Source of the DNA: Tritrichomonas musculus
Taxonomy: Eukaryota; Parabasalia; Tritrichomonadida; Tritrichomonadidae
Assembly (NCBI GenBank): GCA_039105265.1
Contig: JAPFFF010000092.1
Span: forward strand, 1 to 64,000
DNA: 64,000 nucleotides
Direction: 5' to 3'
Position 1 is the stretch's first letter, and every line of letters begins with the position of its first letter. The notes beneath the pieces were generated by a model. It was not told where the DNA came from, searched no databases, and saw nothing but the letters and a program-made list of their open reading frames with translations. Below, piece by piece: positions 19,601 to 37,600 of this stretch. Both the position numbers and the translations under genes were made by a program.

Positions 19601-22600
19601 AGACAAACATCGATGCTAACAACAGATAAACATCGATGCTTACAACAGACAAACATCGATGCTAACAACAGATAAACATCGATGCTAACAACAGATAAAC
19701 ATCGATGCTTACAACAGACAAACATCGATGCTAACAACAGATAAACATCGATGCTAACAACAGATAAACATCGATGCTTACAACAGACAAACATCGATGC
19801 TTACAACAGACAAACATCGATGCTAACAACAGATAAACATCGATGCTAACAACAGATAAACATCGATGCTAACAACAGATAAACATCGATGCTTACAACA
19901 GACAAACATCGATGCTTACAACAGACAAACATCGATGCTAACAACAGATAAACATCGATGCTAACAACAGATAAACATCGATGCTTACAACAGACAAACA
20001 TCGATGCTTACAACAGACAAACATCGATGCTTACAACAGATAAACATCGATGCTAACAACAGATAAACATCGATGCTTACAACAGACAAACATCGATGCT
20101 TACAACAGATAAACATCGATGCTAACAACAGACAAACATCGATGCTTACAACAGATAAACATCGATGCTAACAACAGACAAACATCGATGCTAACAACAG
20201 ATAAACATCGATGCTAACAACAGATAAACATCGATGCTTACAACAGACAAACATCGATGCTAACAACAGATAAACATCGATGCTAACAACAGATAAACAT
20301 CGATGCTTACAACAGACAAACATCGATGCTTACAACAGACAAACATCGATGCTTACAACAGATAAACATCGATGCTAACAACAGATAAACATCGATGCTA
20401 ACAACAGATAAACATCGATGCTTACAACAGACAAACATCGATACTAACAACAGATAAACATCGATGCTAACAACAGATAAACATCGATGCTAACAACAGA
20501 TAAACATCGATGCTAACAACAGATAAACATCGATGCTTACAACAGACAAACATCGATGCTAACAACAGATAAACATCGATGCTAACAACAGATAAACATC
20601 GATGCTTACAACAGACAAACATCGATGCTAACAACAGACAAACATCGATGCTAACAACAGATAAACATCGATGCTAACAACAGATAAACATCGATGCTAA
20701 CAACATTCAAACATCGATGCTTACAACAGACAAACATCGATGCTAACAACAGATAAACATCGATGCTTACAACAGACAAACATCGATGCTAACAACAGAT
20801 AAACATCGATGCTAACAACAGATAAACATCGATGCTTACAACAGACAAACATCGATGCTAACAACAGATAAACATCGATGCTTACAACAGACAAACATCG
20901 ATGCTAACAACAGATAAACATCGATGCTAACAACAGATAAACATCGATGCTAACAACAGATAAACATCGATGCTAACAACATTCAAACATCGATGCTTAC
21001 AACAGACAAACATCGATACTAACAACAGATAAACATCGATGCTTACAACAGACAAACATCGATGCTAACAACAGATAAACATCGATGCTAACAACAGATA
21101 AACATCGATGCTAACAACAGATAAACATCGATGCTTACAACAGACAAACATCGATGCTTACAACAGACAAACATCGATGCTAACAACAGATAAACATCGA
21201 TGCTTACAACAGACAAACATCGATGCTTACAACAGACAAACATCGATGCTAACAACAGATAAACATCGATGCTTACAACAGACAAACATCGATGCTAACA
21301 ACAGATAAACATCGATGCTTACAACAGATAAACATCGATGCTAACAACAGATAAACATCGATGCTAACAACAGATAAACATCGATGCTTACAACAGACAA
21401 ACATCGATGCTTACAACAGACAAACATCGATGCTAACAACAGATAAACATCGATGCTAACAACATACAAACATCGATGCTAACAACAGATAAACATCGAT
21501 GCTAACAACAGATAAACATCGATGCTAACAACAGATAAACATCGATACTAACAACAGATAAACATCGATACTAACAACAGATAAACATCGATGCTAACAA
21601 CAGATAAACATCGATGCTAACAACAGATAAACATCGATACTAACAACAGATAAACATCGATGCTAACAACAGATAAACATCGATGCTAACAACAGATAAA
21701 CATCGATGCTAACAACAGATAAACATCGATGCTAACAACAGATAAACATCGATACTAACAACAGATAAACATCTATGCTAACAACATACAAACATCGATG
21801 CTAACAACAGATAAACATCGATGCTAACAACAGATAAACATCGATGCTAACAACATTCAAACATCGATGCTTACAACAGACAAACATCGATGCTAACAAC
21901 AGATAAACATCGATGCTTACAACAGACAAACATCGATGCTAACAACAGATAAACATCGATGCTAACAACAGATAAACATCGATGCTTACAACAGACAAAC
22001 ATCGATGCTAACAACAGATAAACATCGATGCTTACAACAGACAAACATCGATGCTAACAACAGATAAACATCGATGCTAACAACAGATAAACATCGATGC
22101 TAACAACAGATAAACATCGATGCTAACAACATTCAAACATCGATGCTTACAACAGACAAACATCGATACTAACAACAGATAAACATCGATGCTTACAACA
22201 GACAAACATCGATGCTAACAACAGATAAACATCGATGCTAACAACAGATAAACATCGATGCTAACAACAGATAAACATCGATGCTTACAACAGACAAACA
22301 TCGATGCTTACAACAGACAAACATCGATGCTAACAACAGATAAACATCGATGCTTACAACAGACAAACATCGATGCTTACAACAGACAAACATCGATGCT
22401 AACAACAGATAAACATCGATGCTAACAACAGACAAACATCGATGCTTACAACAGACAAACATCGATGCTTACAACAGATAAACATCGATGCTAACAACAG
22501 ATAAACATCGATGCTAACAACAGATAAACATCGATGCTTACAACAGACAAACATCGATGCTTACAACAGACAAACATCGATGCTAACAACAGATAAACAT

Positions 22601-25600
22601 CGATGCTAACAACATACAAACATCGATGCTAACAACAGATAAACATCGATGCTAACAACAGATAAACATCGATGCTAACAACAGATAAACATCGATGCTA
22701 ACAACAGATAAACATCGATACTAACAACAGATAAACATCGATGCTAACAACAGATAAACATCGATGCTAACAACAGATAAACATCGATACTAACAACAGA
22801 TAAACATCGATGCTAACAACAGATAAACATCGATGCTAACAACAGATAAACATCGATGCTAACAACAGATAAACATCGATGCTAACAACAGATAAACATC
22901 GATACTAACAACAGATAAACATCGATGCTAACAACAGATAAACATCGATGCTAACAACAGATAAACATCGATGCTAACAACAGATAAACATCGATGCTAA
23001 CAACATTCAAACATCGATGCTAACAACAGATAAACATCGATGCTAACAACAGATAAACATCGATGCTAACAACAGATAAACATCGATACTAACAACAGAT
23101 AAACATCGATGCTAACAACAGATAAACATCGATGCTAACAACAGATAAACATCGATGCTTACAACAGACAAACATCGATGCTTACAACAGACAAACATCG
23201 ATGCTAACAACAGATAAACATCGATGCTAACAACAGATAAACATCGATGCTAACAACAGATAAACATCGATGCTAACAACAGATAAACATCGATGCTAAC
23301 AACAGATAAACATCGATGCTAACAACAGATAAACATCGATGCTAACAACAGATAAACATCGATACTAACAACAGATAAACATCGATGCTAACAACAGATA
23401 AACATCGATGCTAACAACAGATAAACATCGATGCTAACAACAGATAAACATCGATGCTAACAACAGATAAACATCGATGCTAACAACAGATAAACATCGA
23501 TGCTAACAACAGATAAACATCGATACTAACAACAGATAAACATCGATGCTAACAACAGATAAACATCGATGCTAACAACAGATAAACATCGATACTAACA
23601 ACAGATAAACATCGATGCTAACAACAGATAAACATCGATGCTAACAACAGATAAACATCGATACTAACAACAGATAAACATCGATGCTAACAACAGATAA
23701 ACATCGATGCTTACAACAGACAAACATCGATGCTAACAACAGATAAACATCGATGCTTACAACAGACAAACATCGATGCTTACAACAGACAAACATCGAT
23801 GCTAACAACAGATAAACATCGATGCTAACAACAGATAAACATCGATGCTAACAACAGATAAACATCGATACTAACAACAGATAAACATCGATGCTAACAA
23901 CAGATAAACATCGATACTAACAACAGATAAACATCGATGCTAACAACAGATAAACATCGATGCTAACAACAGATAAACATCGATGCTAACAACAGATAAA
24001 CATCGATGCTTACAACAGATAAACATCGATGCTTACAACAGACAAACATCGATGCTAACAACAGATAAACATCGATGCTAACAACAGATAAACATCGATG
24101 CTTACAACAGACAAACATCGATGCTTACAACAGACAAACATCGATGCTAACAACAGATAAACATCGATGCTAACAACAGATAAACATCGATGCTAACAAC
24201 AAATAAACATCGATGCTTACAACAGACAAACATCGATGCTTACAACAGACAAACATCGATGCTAACAACAGATAAACATCGATGCTAACAACAGATAAAC
24301 ATCGATGCTAACAACAGATAAACATCGATGCTAACAACATTCAAACATCGATGCTTACAACAGACAAACATCGATGCTAACAACAGATAAACATCGATGC
24401 TTACAACAGACAAACATCGATGCTAACAACAGATAAACATCGATGCTAACAACAGATAAACATCGATGCTTACAACAGACAAACATCGATGCTAACAACA
24501 GATAAACATCGATGCTTACAACAGACAAACATCGATGCTAACAACAGATAAACATCGATGCTAACAACAGATAAACATCGATGCTAACAACAGATAAACA
24601 TCGATGCTAACAACATTCAAACATCGATGCTTACAACAGACAAACATCGATACTAACAACAGATAAACATCGATGCTTACAACAGACAAACATCGATGCT
24701 AACAACAGATAAACATCGATGCTAACAACAGATAAACATCGATGCTAACAACAGATAAACATCGATGCTTACAACAGACAAACATCGATGCTTACAACAG
24801 ACAAACATCGATGCTAACAACAGATAAACATCGATGCTTACAACAGACAAACATCGATGCTTACAACAGACAAACATCGATGCTAACAACAGATAAACAT
24901 CGATGCTTACAACAGACAAACATCGATGCTAACAACAGATAAACATCGATGCTTACAACAGATAAACATCGATGCTAACAACAGATAAACATCGATGCTT
25001 ACAACAGACAAACATCGATGCTTACAACATACAAACATCGATGCTAACAACAGATAAACATCGATGCTAACAACAGATAAACATCGATGCTTACAACAGA
25101 CAAACATCGATGCTTACAACAGACAAACATCGATGCTAACAACAGATAAACATCGATGCTAACAACAGATAAACATCGATGCTAACAACATTCAAACATC
25201 GATGCTAACAACAGACAAACATCGATGCTAACAACAGATAAACATCGATGCTAACAACAGATAAACATCGATGCTTACAACAGACAAACATCGATGCTTA
25301 CAACAGACAAACATCGATGCTAACAACAGATAAACATCGATGCTAACAACAGATAAACATCGATGCTAACAACATTCAAACATCGATGCTTACAACAGAC
25401 AAACATCGATGCTAACAACAGATAAACATCGATGCTTACAACAGACAAACATCGATGCTAACAACAGATAAACATCGATGCTAACAACAGATAAACATCG
25501 ATGCTTACAACAGACAAACATCGATGCTAACAACAGATAAACATCGATGCTTACAACAGACAAACATCGATGCTAACAACAGATAAACATCGATGCTAAC

Positions 25601-28600
25601 AACATACAAACATCGATGCTAACAACAGATAAACATCGATGCTAACAACAGATAAACATCGATGCTAACAACAGATAAACATCGATGCTAACAACAGATA
25701 AACATCGATGCTAACAACAGATAAACATCGATGCTAACAACAGATAAACATCGATGCTTACAACAGACAAACATCGATGCTTACAACAGACAAACATCGA
25801 TGCTAACAACAGATAAACATCGATGCTTACAACAGACAAACATCGATGCTAACAACAGATAAACATCGATGCTAACAACAGATAAACATCGATGCTTACA
25901 ACAGACAAACATCGATGCTTACAACAGACAAACATCGATGCTAACAACAGATAAACATCGATGCTAACAACAGATAAACATCGATGCTAACAACAAATAA
26001 ACATCGATGCTTACAACAGACAAACATCGATGCTTACAACAGACAAACATCGATGCTAACAACAGATAAACATCGATGCTAACAACAGATAAACATCGAT
26101 GCTAACAACAGATAAACATCGATGCTAACAACAGATAAACATCGATGCTTACAACAGACAAACATCGATGCTTACAACAGACAAACATCGATGCTAACAA
26201 CAGATAAACATCGATGCTTACAACAGACAAACATCGATGCTTACAACAGACAAACATCGATGCTAACAACAGATAAACATCGATGCTAACAACATACAAA
26301 CATCGATACTAACAACAGATAAACATTGATGCTAACAACAGATAAACATCGATGCTGACAACATACAAACATCGATGCTAACAACATTCAAACATCGATG
26401 CTAACAACAGATAAACATCGATGCTTACAACAGACAAACATCGATGCTAACAACAGATAAACATCGATGCTTACAACAGATAAACATCGATGCTTACAAC
26501 AGATAAACATCGATGCTAACAACAGATAAACATCGATGCTTACAACAGACAAACATCGATGCTAACAACATTCAAACATCGATGCTAACAACAGATAAAC
26601 ATCGATGCTTACAACAGATAAACATCGATGCTAACAACAGATAAACATCGATGCTTACAACAGATAAACATCGATGCTTACAACAGATAAACATCGATGC
26701 TAACAACAGATAAACATCGATGCTTACAACAGACAAACATCGATGCTAACAACAGATAAACATCGATGCTAACAACAGATAAACATCGATGCTAACAACA
26801 TTCAAACATCGATGCTAACAACAGACAAACATCGATGCTAACAACAGATAAACATCGATGCTTACAACAGACAAACATCGATGCTAACAACAGATAAACA
26901 TCGATGCTAACAACAGATAAACATCGATGCTAACAACAGATAAACATCGATGCTTACAACAGACAAACATCGATGCTAACAACAGATAAACATCGATGCT
27001 AACAACAGATAAACATCGATGCTTACAACAGATAAACATCGATGCTTACAACAGATAAACATCGATGCTAACAACAGATAAACATCGATGCTTACAACAG
27101 ACAAACATCGATGCTAACAACAGATAAACATCGATGCTAACAACAGACAAACATCGATGCTAACAACAGATAAACATCGATGCTTACAACAGACAAACAT
27201 CGATGCTAACAACAGATAAACATCGATGCTTACAACAGACAAACATCGATGCTAACAACAGATAAACATCGATGCTAACAACAGATAAACATCGATGCTT
27301 ACAACAGACAAACATCGATGCTAACAACAGATAAACATCGATGCTTACAACAGACAAACATCGATGCTAACAACAGATAAACATCGATGCTAACAACAGA
27401 TAAACATCGATGCTAACAACAGATAAACATCGATGCTAACAACATTCAAACATCGATGCTTACAACAGACAAACATCGATACTAACAACAGATAAACATC
27501 GATGCTTACAACAGACAAACATCGATGCTAACAACAGATAAACATCGATGCTAACAACAGATAAACATCGATGCTAACAACAGATAAACATCGATGCTTA
27601 CAACAGACAAACATCGATGCTTACAACAGACAAACATCGATGCTAACAACAGATAAACATCGATGCTTACAACAGACAAACATCGATGCTTACAACAGAC
27701 AAACATCGATGCTAACAACAGATAAACATCGATGCTTACAACAGACAAACATCGATGCTAACAACAGATAAACATCGATGCTTACAACAGATAAACATCG
27801 ATGCTAACAACAGATAAACATCGATGCTAACAACAGATAAACATCGATGCTTACAACAGACAAACATCGATGCTTACAACAGACAAACATCGATGCTAAC
27901 AACAGATAAACATCGATGCTAACAACATACAAACATCGATGCTAACAACAGATAAACATCGATGCTAACAACAGATAAACATCGATGCTAACAACAGATA
28001 AACATCGATGCTAACAACAGATAAACATCGATACTAACAACAGATAAACATCGATGCTAACAACAGATAAACATCGATGCTAACAACAGATAAACATCGA
28101 TACTAACAACAGATAAACATCGATGCTAACAACAGATAAACATCGATGCTAACAACAGATAAACATCGATGCTAACAACAGATAAACATCGATGCTAACA
28201 ACAGATAAACATCGATACTAACAACAGATAAACATCTATGCTAACAACATACAAACATCGATGCTAACAACAGATAAACATCGATGCTAACAACAGATAA
28301 ACATCGATGCTAACAACATTCAAACATCGATGCTTACAACAGACAAACATCGATGCTAACAACAGATAAACATCGATGCTTACAACAGACAAACATCGAT
28401 GCTAACAACAGATAAACATCGATGCTAACAACAGATAAACATCGATGCTTACAACAGACAAACATCGATGCTAACAACAGATAAACATCGATGCTTACAA
28501 CAGACAAACATCGATGCTAACAACAGATAAACATCGATGCTAACAACAGATAAACATCGATGCTAACAACAGATAAACATCGATGCTAACAACATTCAAA

Positions 28601-31600
28601 CATCGATGCTTACAACAGACAAACATCGATACTAACAACAGATAAACATCGATGCTTACAACAGACAAACATCGATGCTAACAACAGATAAACATCGATG
28701 CTAACAACAGATAAACATCGATGCTAACAACAGATAAACATCGATGCTTACAACAGACAAACATCGATGCTTACAACAGACAAACATCGATGCTAACAAC
28801 AGATAAACATCGATGCTTACAACAGACAAACATCGATGCTTACAACAGACAAACATCGATGCTAACAACAGATAAACATCGATGCTTACAACAGACAAAC
28901 ATCGATGCTAACAACAGACAAACATCGATGCTTACAACAGATAAACATCGATGCTAACAACAGATAAACATCGATGCTAACAACAGATAAACATCGATGC
29001 TTACAACAGACAAACATCGATACTAACAACAGATAAACATCGATGCTAACAACAGATAAACATCGATGCTAACAACAGATAAACATCGATGCTAACAACA
29101 GATAAACATCGATGCTTACAACAGACAAACATCGATGCTAACAACAGATAAACATCGATGCTTACAACAGATAAACATCGATGCTTACAACAGACAAACA
29201 TCGATGCTTACAACAGACAAACATCGATGCTAACAACAGATAAACATCGATGCTAACAACAGATAAACATCGATGCTAACAACATTCAAACATCGATGCT
29301 TACAACAGACAAACATCGATGCTAACAACAGATAAACATCGATGCTTACAACAGACAAACATCGATGCTAACAACAGATAAACATCGATGCTAACAACAG
29401 ATAAACATCGATGCTTACAACAGACAAACATCGATGCTAACAACAGATAAACATCGATGCTTACAACAGACAAACATCGATGCTTACAACAGATAAACAT
29501 CGATGCTAACAACAGATAAACATCGATGCTAACAACAGATAAACATCGATGCTTACAACAGACAAACATCGATACTAACAACAGATAAACATCGATGCTA
29601 ACAACAGATAAACATCGATGCTAACAACAGATAAACATCGATGCTAACAACAGATAAACATCGATGCTTACAACAGACAAACATCGATGCTAACAACAGA
29701 TAAACATCGATGCTAACAACAGATAAACATCGATGCTTACAACAGACAAACATCGATGCTTACAACAGACAAACATCGATGCTAACAACAGATAAACATC
29801 GATGCTAACAACAGATAAACATCGATGCTAACAACATTCAAACATCGATGCTTACAACAGACAAACATCGATGCTAACAACAGATAAACATCGATGCTTA
29901 CAACAGACAAACATCGATGCTAACAACAGACAAACATCGATGCTAACAACAGATAAACATCGATGCTTACAACAGACAAACATCGATGCTAACAACAGAT
30001 AAACATCGATGCTTACAACAGACAAACATCGATGCTAACAACAGATAAACATCGATGCTAACAACAGATAAACATCGATGCTAACAACAGATAAACATCG
30101 ATGCTAACAACAGACAAACATCGATGCTAACAACAGACAAACATCGATGCTTACAACAGACAAACATCGATGCTTACAACAGACAAACATCGATGCTAAC
30201 AACAGATAAACATCGATGCTAACAACAGATAAACATCGATGCTTACAACAGACAAACATCGATGCTAACAACAGATAAACATCGATGCTAACAACAGATA
30301 AACATCGATGCTAACAACAGATAAACATCGATGCTTACAACAGACAAACATCGATGCTTACAACAGACAAACATCGATGCTAACAACAGATAAACATCGA
30401 TGCTAACAACATTCAAACATCGATGCTTACAACAGACAAACATCGATGCTAACAACAGATAAACATCGATGCTTACAACAGACAAACATCGATGCTAACA
30501 ACAGATAAACATCGATGCTAACAACAGATAAACATCGATGCTTACAACAGACAAACATCGATGCTAACAACAGATAAACATCGATGCTTACAACAGACAA
30601 ACATCGATGCTAACAACAGATAAACATCGATGCTAACAACAGATAAACATCGATGCTAACAACAGATAAACATCGATGCTAACAACAGACAAACATCGAT
30701 GCTAACAACAGACAAACATCGATGCTTACAACAGACAAACATCGATGCTTACAACAGACAAACATCGATGCTAACAACAGATAAACATCGATGCTAACAA
30801 CAGATAAACATCGATGCTTACAACAGACAAACATCGATGCTAACAACAGATAAACATCGATGCTAACAACAGATAAACATCGATGCTAACAACAGATAAA
30901 CATCGATGCTTACAACAGACAAACATCGATGCTTACAACAGACAAACATCGATGCTAACAACAGATAAACATCGATGCTTACAACAGACAAACATCGATG
31001 CTTACAACAGACAAACATCGATGCTAACAACAGATAAACATCGATGCTTACAACAGACAAACATCGATGCTAACAACAGATAAACATCGATGCTTACAAC
31101 AGATAAACATCGATGCTAACAACAGATAAACATCGATGCTAACAACAGATAAACATCGATGCTTACAACAGACAAACATCGATGCTTACAACAGACAAAC
31201 ATCGATGCTAACAACAGATAAACATCGATGCTAACAACATACAAACATCGATGCTAACAACAGATAAACATCGATGCTAACAACAGATAAACATCGATGC
31301 TAACAACAGATAAACATCGATGCTAACAACAGATAAACATCGATACTAACAACAGATAAACATCGATGCTAACAACAGATAAACATCGATGCTAACAACA
31401 GATAAACATCGATACTAACAACAGATAAACATCGATGCTAACAACAGATAAACATCGATGCTAACAACAGATAAACATCGATGCTAACAACAGATAAACA
31501 TCGATGCTAACAACAGATAAACATCGATACTAACAACAGATAAACATCTATGCTAACAACATACAAACATCGATGCTAACAACAGATAAACATCGATGCT

Positions 31601-34600
31601 AACAACAGATAAACATCGATGCTAACAACATTCAAACATCGATGCTTACAACAGACAAACATCGATGCTAACAACAGATAAACATCGATGCTTACAACAG
31701 ACAAACATCGATGCTAACAACAGATAAACATCGATGCTAACAACAGATAAACATCGATGCTTACAACAGACAAACATCGATGCTAACAACAGATAAACAT
31801 CGATGCTTACAACAGACAAACATCGATGCTAACAACAGATAAACATCGATGCTAACAACAGATAAACATCGATGCTAACAACAGATAAACATCGATGCTA
31901 ACAACATTCAAACATCGATGCTTACAACAGACAAACATCGATACTAACAACAGATAAACATCGATGCTTACAACAGACAAACATCGATGCTAACAACAGA
32001 TAAACATCGATGCTAACAACAGATAAACATCGATGCTAACAACAGATAAACATCGATGCTTACAACAGACAAACATCGATGCTTACAACAGACAAACATC
32101 GATGCTAACAACAGATAAACATCGATGCTTACAACAGACAAACATCGATGCTTACAACAGACAAACATCGATGCTAACAACAGATAAACATCGATGCTTA
32201 CAACAGACAAACATCGATGCTAACAACAGATAAACATCGATGCTTACAACAGATAAACATCGATGCTAACAACAGATAAACATCGATGCTAACAACAGAT
32301 AAACATCGATGCTTACAACAGACAAACATCGATGCTTACAACAGATAAACATCGATGCTAACAACAGATAAACATCGATGCTAACAACATACAAACATCG
32401 ATGCTAACAACAGATAAACATCGATGCTAACAACAGATAAACATCGATGCTAACAACAGATAAACATCGATGCTAACAACAGATAAACATCGATGCTAAC
32501 AACAGATAAACATCGATGCTAACAACAGACAAACATCGATGCTAACAACAGATAAACATCGATACTAACAACAGATAAACATCGATGCTAACAACAGATA
32601 AACATCGATGCTAACAACAGATAAACATCGATGCTAACAACAGATAAACATCGATGCTAACAACAGATAAACATCGATACTAACAACAGATAAACATCGA
32701 TGCTAACAACAGATAAACATCGATGCTAACAACAGATAAACATCGATGCTAACAACAGATAAACATCGATGCTAACAACATTCAAACATCGATGCTAACA
32801 ACAGATAAACATCGATGCTAACAACAGATAAACATCGATGCTAACAACAGATAAACATCGATACTAACAACAGATAAACATCGATGCTAACAACAGATAA
32901 ACATCGATGCTAACAACAGATAAACATCGATGCTTACAACAGACAAACATCGATGCTTACAACAGACAAACATCGATGCTAACAACAGATAAACATCGAT
33001 GCTAACAACAGATAAACATCGATGCTAACAACAGATAAACATCGATGCTAACAACAGATAAACATCGATGCTAACAACAGATAAACATCGATGCTAACAA
33101 CAGATAAACATCGATGCTAACAACAGATAAACATCGATACTAACAACAGATAAACATCGATGCTAACAACAGATAAACATCGATGCTAACAACAGATAAA
33201 CATCGATGCTAACAACAGATAAACATCGATGCTAACAACAGATAAACATCGATGCTAACAACAGATAAACATCGATGCTAACAACAGATAAACATCGATA
33301 CTAACAACAGATAAACATCGATGCTAACAACAGATAAACATCGATGCTAACAACAGATAAACATCGATACTAACAACAGATAAACATCGATGCTAACAAC
33401 AGATAAACATCGATGCTAACAACAGATAAACATCGATACTAACAACAGATAAACATCGATGCTAACAACAGATAAACATCGATGCTTACAACAGACAAAC
33501 ATCGATGCTAACAACAGATAAACATCGATGCTTACAACAGACAAACATCGATGCTTACAACAGACAAACATCGATGCTAACAACAGATAAACATCGATGC
33601 TAACAACAGATAAACATCGATGCTAACAACAGATAAACATCGATACTAACAACAGATAAACATCGATGCTAACAACAGATAAACATCGATACTAACAACA
33701 GATAAACATCGATGCTAACAACAGATAAACATCGATGCTAACAACAGATAAACATCGATGCTAACAACAGATAAACATCGATGCTTACAACAGACAAACA
33801 TCGATGCTAACAACAGATAAACATCGATGCTTACAACAGATAAACATCGATGCTAACAACAGATAAACATCGATGCTAACAACAGATAAACATCGATGCT
33901 TACAACAGACAAACATCGATGCTAACAACAGATAAACATCGATGCTAACAACATACAAACATCGATGCTAACAACAGATAAACATCGATGCTAACAACAG
34001 ATAAACATCGATGCTTACAACAGACAAACATCGATGCTTACAACAGACAAACATCGATGCTAACAACAGATAAACATCGATGCTAACAACAGATAAACAT
34101 CGATGCTAACAACATTCAAACATCGATGCTTACAACAGACAAACATCGATGCTAACAACAGATAAACATCGATGCTTACAACAGACAAACATCGATGCTA
34201 ACAACAGATAAACATCGATGCTAACAACAGATAAACATCGATGCTTACAACAGACAAACATCGATGCTAACAACAGATAAACATCGATGCTTACAACAGA
34301 CAAACATCGATGCTAACAACAGATAAACATCGATGCTAACAACAGATAAACATCGATGCTAACAACAGATAAACATCGATGCTAACAACATTCAAACATC
34401 GATGCTTACAACAGACAAACATCGATACTAACAACAGATAAACATCGATGCTTACAACAGACAAACATCGATGCTAACAACAGATAAACATCGATGCTAA
34501 CAACAGATAAACATCGATGCTAACAACAGATAAACATCGATGCTTACAACAGACAAACATCGATGCTTACAACAGACAAACATCGATGCTAACAACAGAT

Positions 34601-37600
34601 AAACATCGATGCTTACAACAGACAAACATCGATGCTTACAACAGACAAACATCGATGCTAACAACAGATAAACATCGATGCTTACAACAGACAAACATCG
34701 ATGCTAACAACAGATAAACATCGATGCTTACAACAGATAAACATCGATGCTAACAACAGATAAACATCGATGCTAACAACAGATAAACATCGATGCTTAC
34801 AACAGACAAACATCGATGCTTACAACAGACAAACATCGATGCTAACAACAGATAAACATCGATGCTAACAACATACAAACATCGATGCTAACAACAGATA
34901 AACATCGATGCTAACAACAGATAAACATCGATGCTTACAACAGACAAACATCGATGCTTACAACAGACAAACATCGATGCTAACAACAGATAAACATCGA
35001 TGCTAACAACAGATAAACATCGATGCTAACAACATTCAAACATCGATGCTAACAACAGACAAACATCGATGCTAACAACAGATAAACATCGATGCTTACA
35101 ACAGACAAACATCGATGCTAACAACAGATAAACATCGATGCTAACAACAGATAAACATCGATGCTAACAACAGATAAACATCGATGCTAACAACAAATAA
35201 ACATCGATGCTTACAACAGACAAACATCGATGCTTACAACAGACAAACATCGATGCTAACAACAGATAAACATCGATGCTAACAACAGATAAACATCGAT
35301 GCTAACAACAGATAAACATCGATGCTAACAACAGATAAACATCGATGCTTACAACAGACAAACATCGATGCTTACAACAGACAAACATCGATGCTAACAA
35401 CAGATAAACATCGATGCTTACAACAGACAAACATCGATGCTTACAACAGACAAACATCGATGCTAACAACAGATAAACATCGATGCTAACAACATACAAA
35501 CATCGATACTAACAACAGATAAACATTGATGCTAACAACAGATAAACATCGATGCTGACAACATACAAACATCGATGCTAACAACATTCAAACATCGATG
35601 CTAACAACAGATAAACATCGATGCTTACAACAGACAAACATCGATGCTAACAACAGATAAACATCGATGCTTACAACAGATAAACATCGATGCTTACAAC
35701 AGATAAACATCGATGCTAACAACAGATAAACATCGATGCTTACAACAGACAAACATCGATGCTAACAACATTCAAACATCGATGCTAACAACAGATAAAC
35801 ATCGATGCTTACAACAGATAAACATCGATGCTAACAACAGATAAACATCGATGCTTACAACAGATAAACATCGATGCTTACAACAGATAAACATCGATGC
35901 TAACAACAGATAAACATCGATGCTTACAACAGACAAACATCGATGCTAACAACAGATAAACATCGATGCTAACAACAGATAAACATCGATGCTAACAACA
36001 TTCAAACATCGATGCTAACAACAGACAAACATCGATGCTAACAACAGATAAACATCGATGCTTACAACAGACAAACATCGATGCTAACAACAGATAAACA
36101 TCGATGCTAACAACAGATAAACATCGATGCTAACAACAGATAAACATCGATGCTTACAACAGACAAACATCGATGCTTACAACAGACAAACATCGATGCT
36201 AACAACAGATAAACATCGATGCTAACAACAGATAAACATCGATGCTAACAACAGATAAACATCGATGCTTACAACAGACAAACATCGATGCTTACAACAG
36301 ACAAACATCGATGCTAACAACAGATAAACATCGATGCTTACAACAGACAAACATCGATGCTTACAACATTCAAACATCGATGCTAACAACAGATAAACAT
36401 CGATGCTAACAACAGATAAACATCGATGCTAACAACAGATAAACATCGATGCTTACAACAGACAAACATCGATGCTAACAACAGATAAACATCGATGCTA
36501 ACAACAGATAAACATCGATGCTTACAACAGACAAACATCGATGCTTACAACAGACAAACATCGATGCTTACAACAGACAAACATCGATGCTAACAACAGA
36601 TAAACATCGATGCTTACAACAGATAAACATCGATGCTAACAACAGATAAACATCGATGCTAACAACAGATAAACATCGATACTAACAACAGATAAACATC
36701 GATGCTAACAACAGATAAACATCGATGCCAACAACATACAAACATCGATGCTTACAACATACAAACATCGATGCTTACAACAGACAAACATCGATGCTAA
36801 CAACAGATAAACATCGATGCTAACAACAGATAAACATCGATGCTTACAACAGACAAACATCGATGCTTACAACAGACAAACATCGATGCTAACAACAGAT
36901 AAACATCGATGCTAACAACATACAAACATCGATACTAACAACAGATAAACATTGATGCTAACAACATGCAAACATCGATGCTGACAACATACAAACATCG
37001 ATGCTAACAACATTCAAACATCAATGCTAACAACAGAAAAACATCGATGCTAACAACATACAAACATCGATGCTAACAACATTCAAACATCGATGCTGAC
37101 AACAGAAAAACATCTATGCTAACAACATACAAACATCGATACTAACAACAGATAAACATCGATGCTTACAACAGATAAACATCGATGCTAACAACAGATA
37201 AACATCGATGCTTACAACAGACAAACATCGATGCTAACAACAGATAAACATCGATGCTAACAACAGATAAACATCGATGCTAACAACAGATAAACATCGA
37301 TGCTAACAACAGATAAACATCGATGCTAACAACAGATAAACATCGATGCTAACAACATACAAACATCGATGCTTACAACAGACAAACATCGATGCTTACA
37401 ACAGACAAACATCGATGCTAACAACAGATAAACATCGATGCTTACAACAGACAAACATCGATGCTAACAACAGATAAACATCGATGCTAACAACAGATAA
37501 ACATCGATGCTTACAACAGACAAACATCGATGCTTACAACAGACAAAATATCGATGCTTACAACAGACAAACATCGATGCTAACAACAGATAAACATCGA

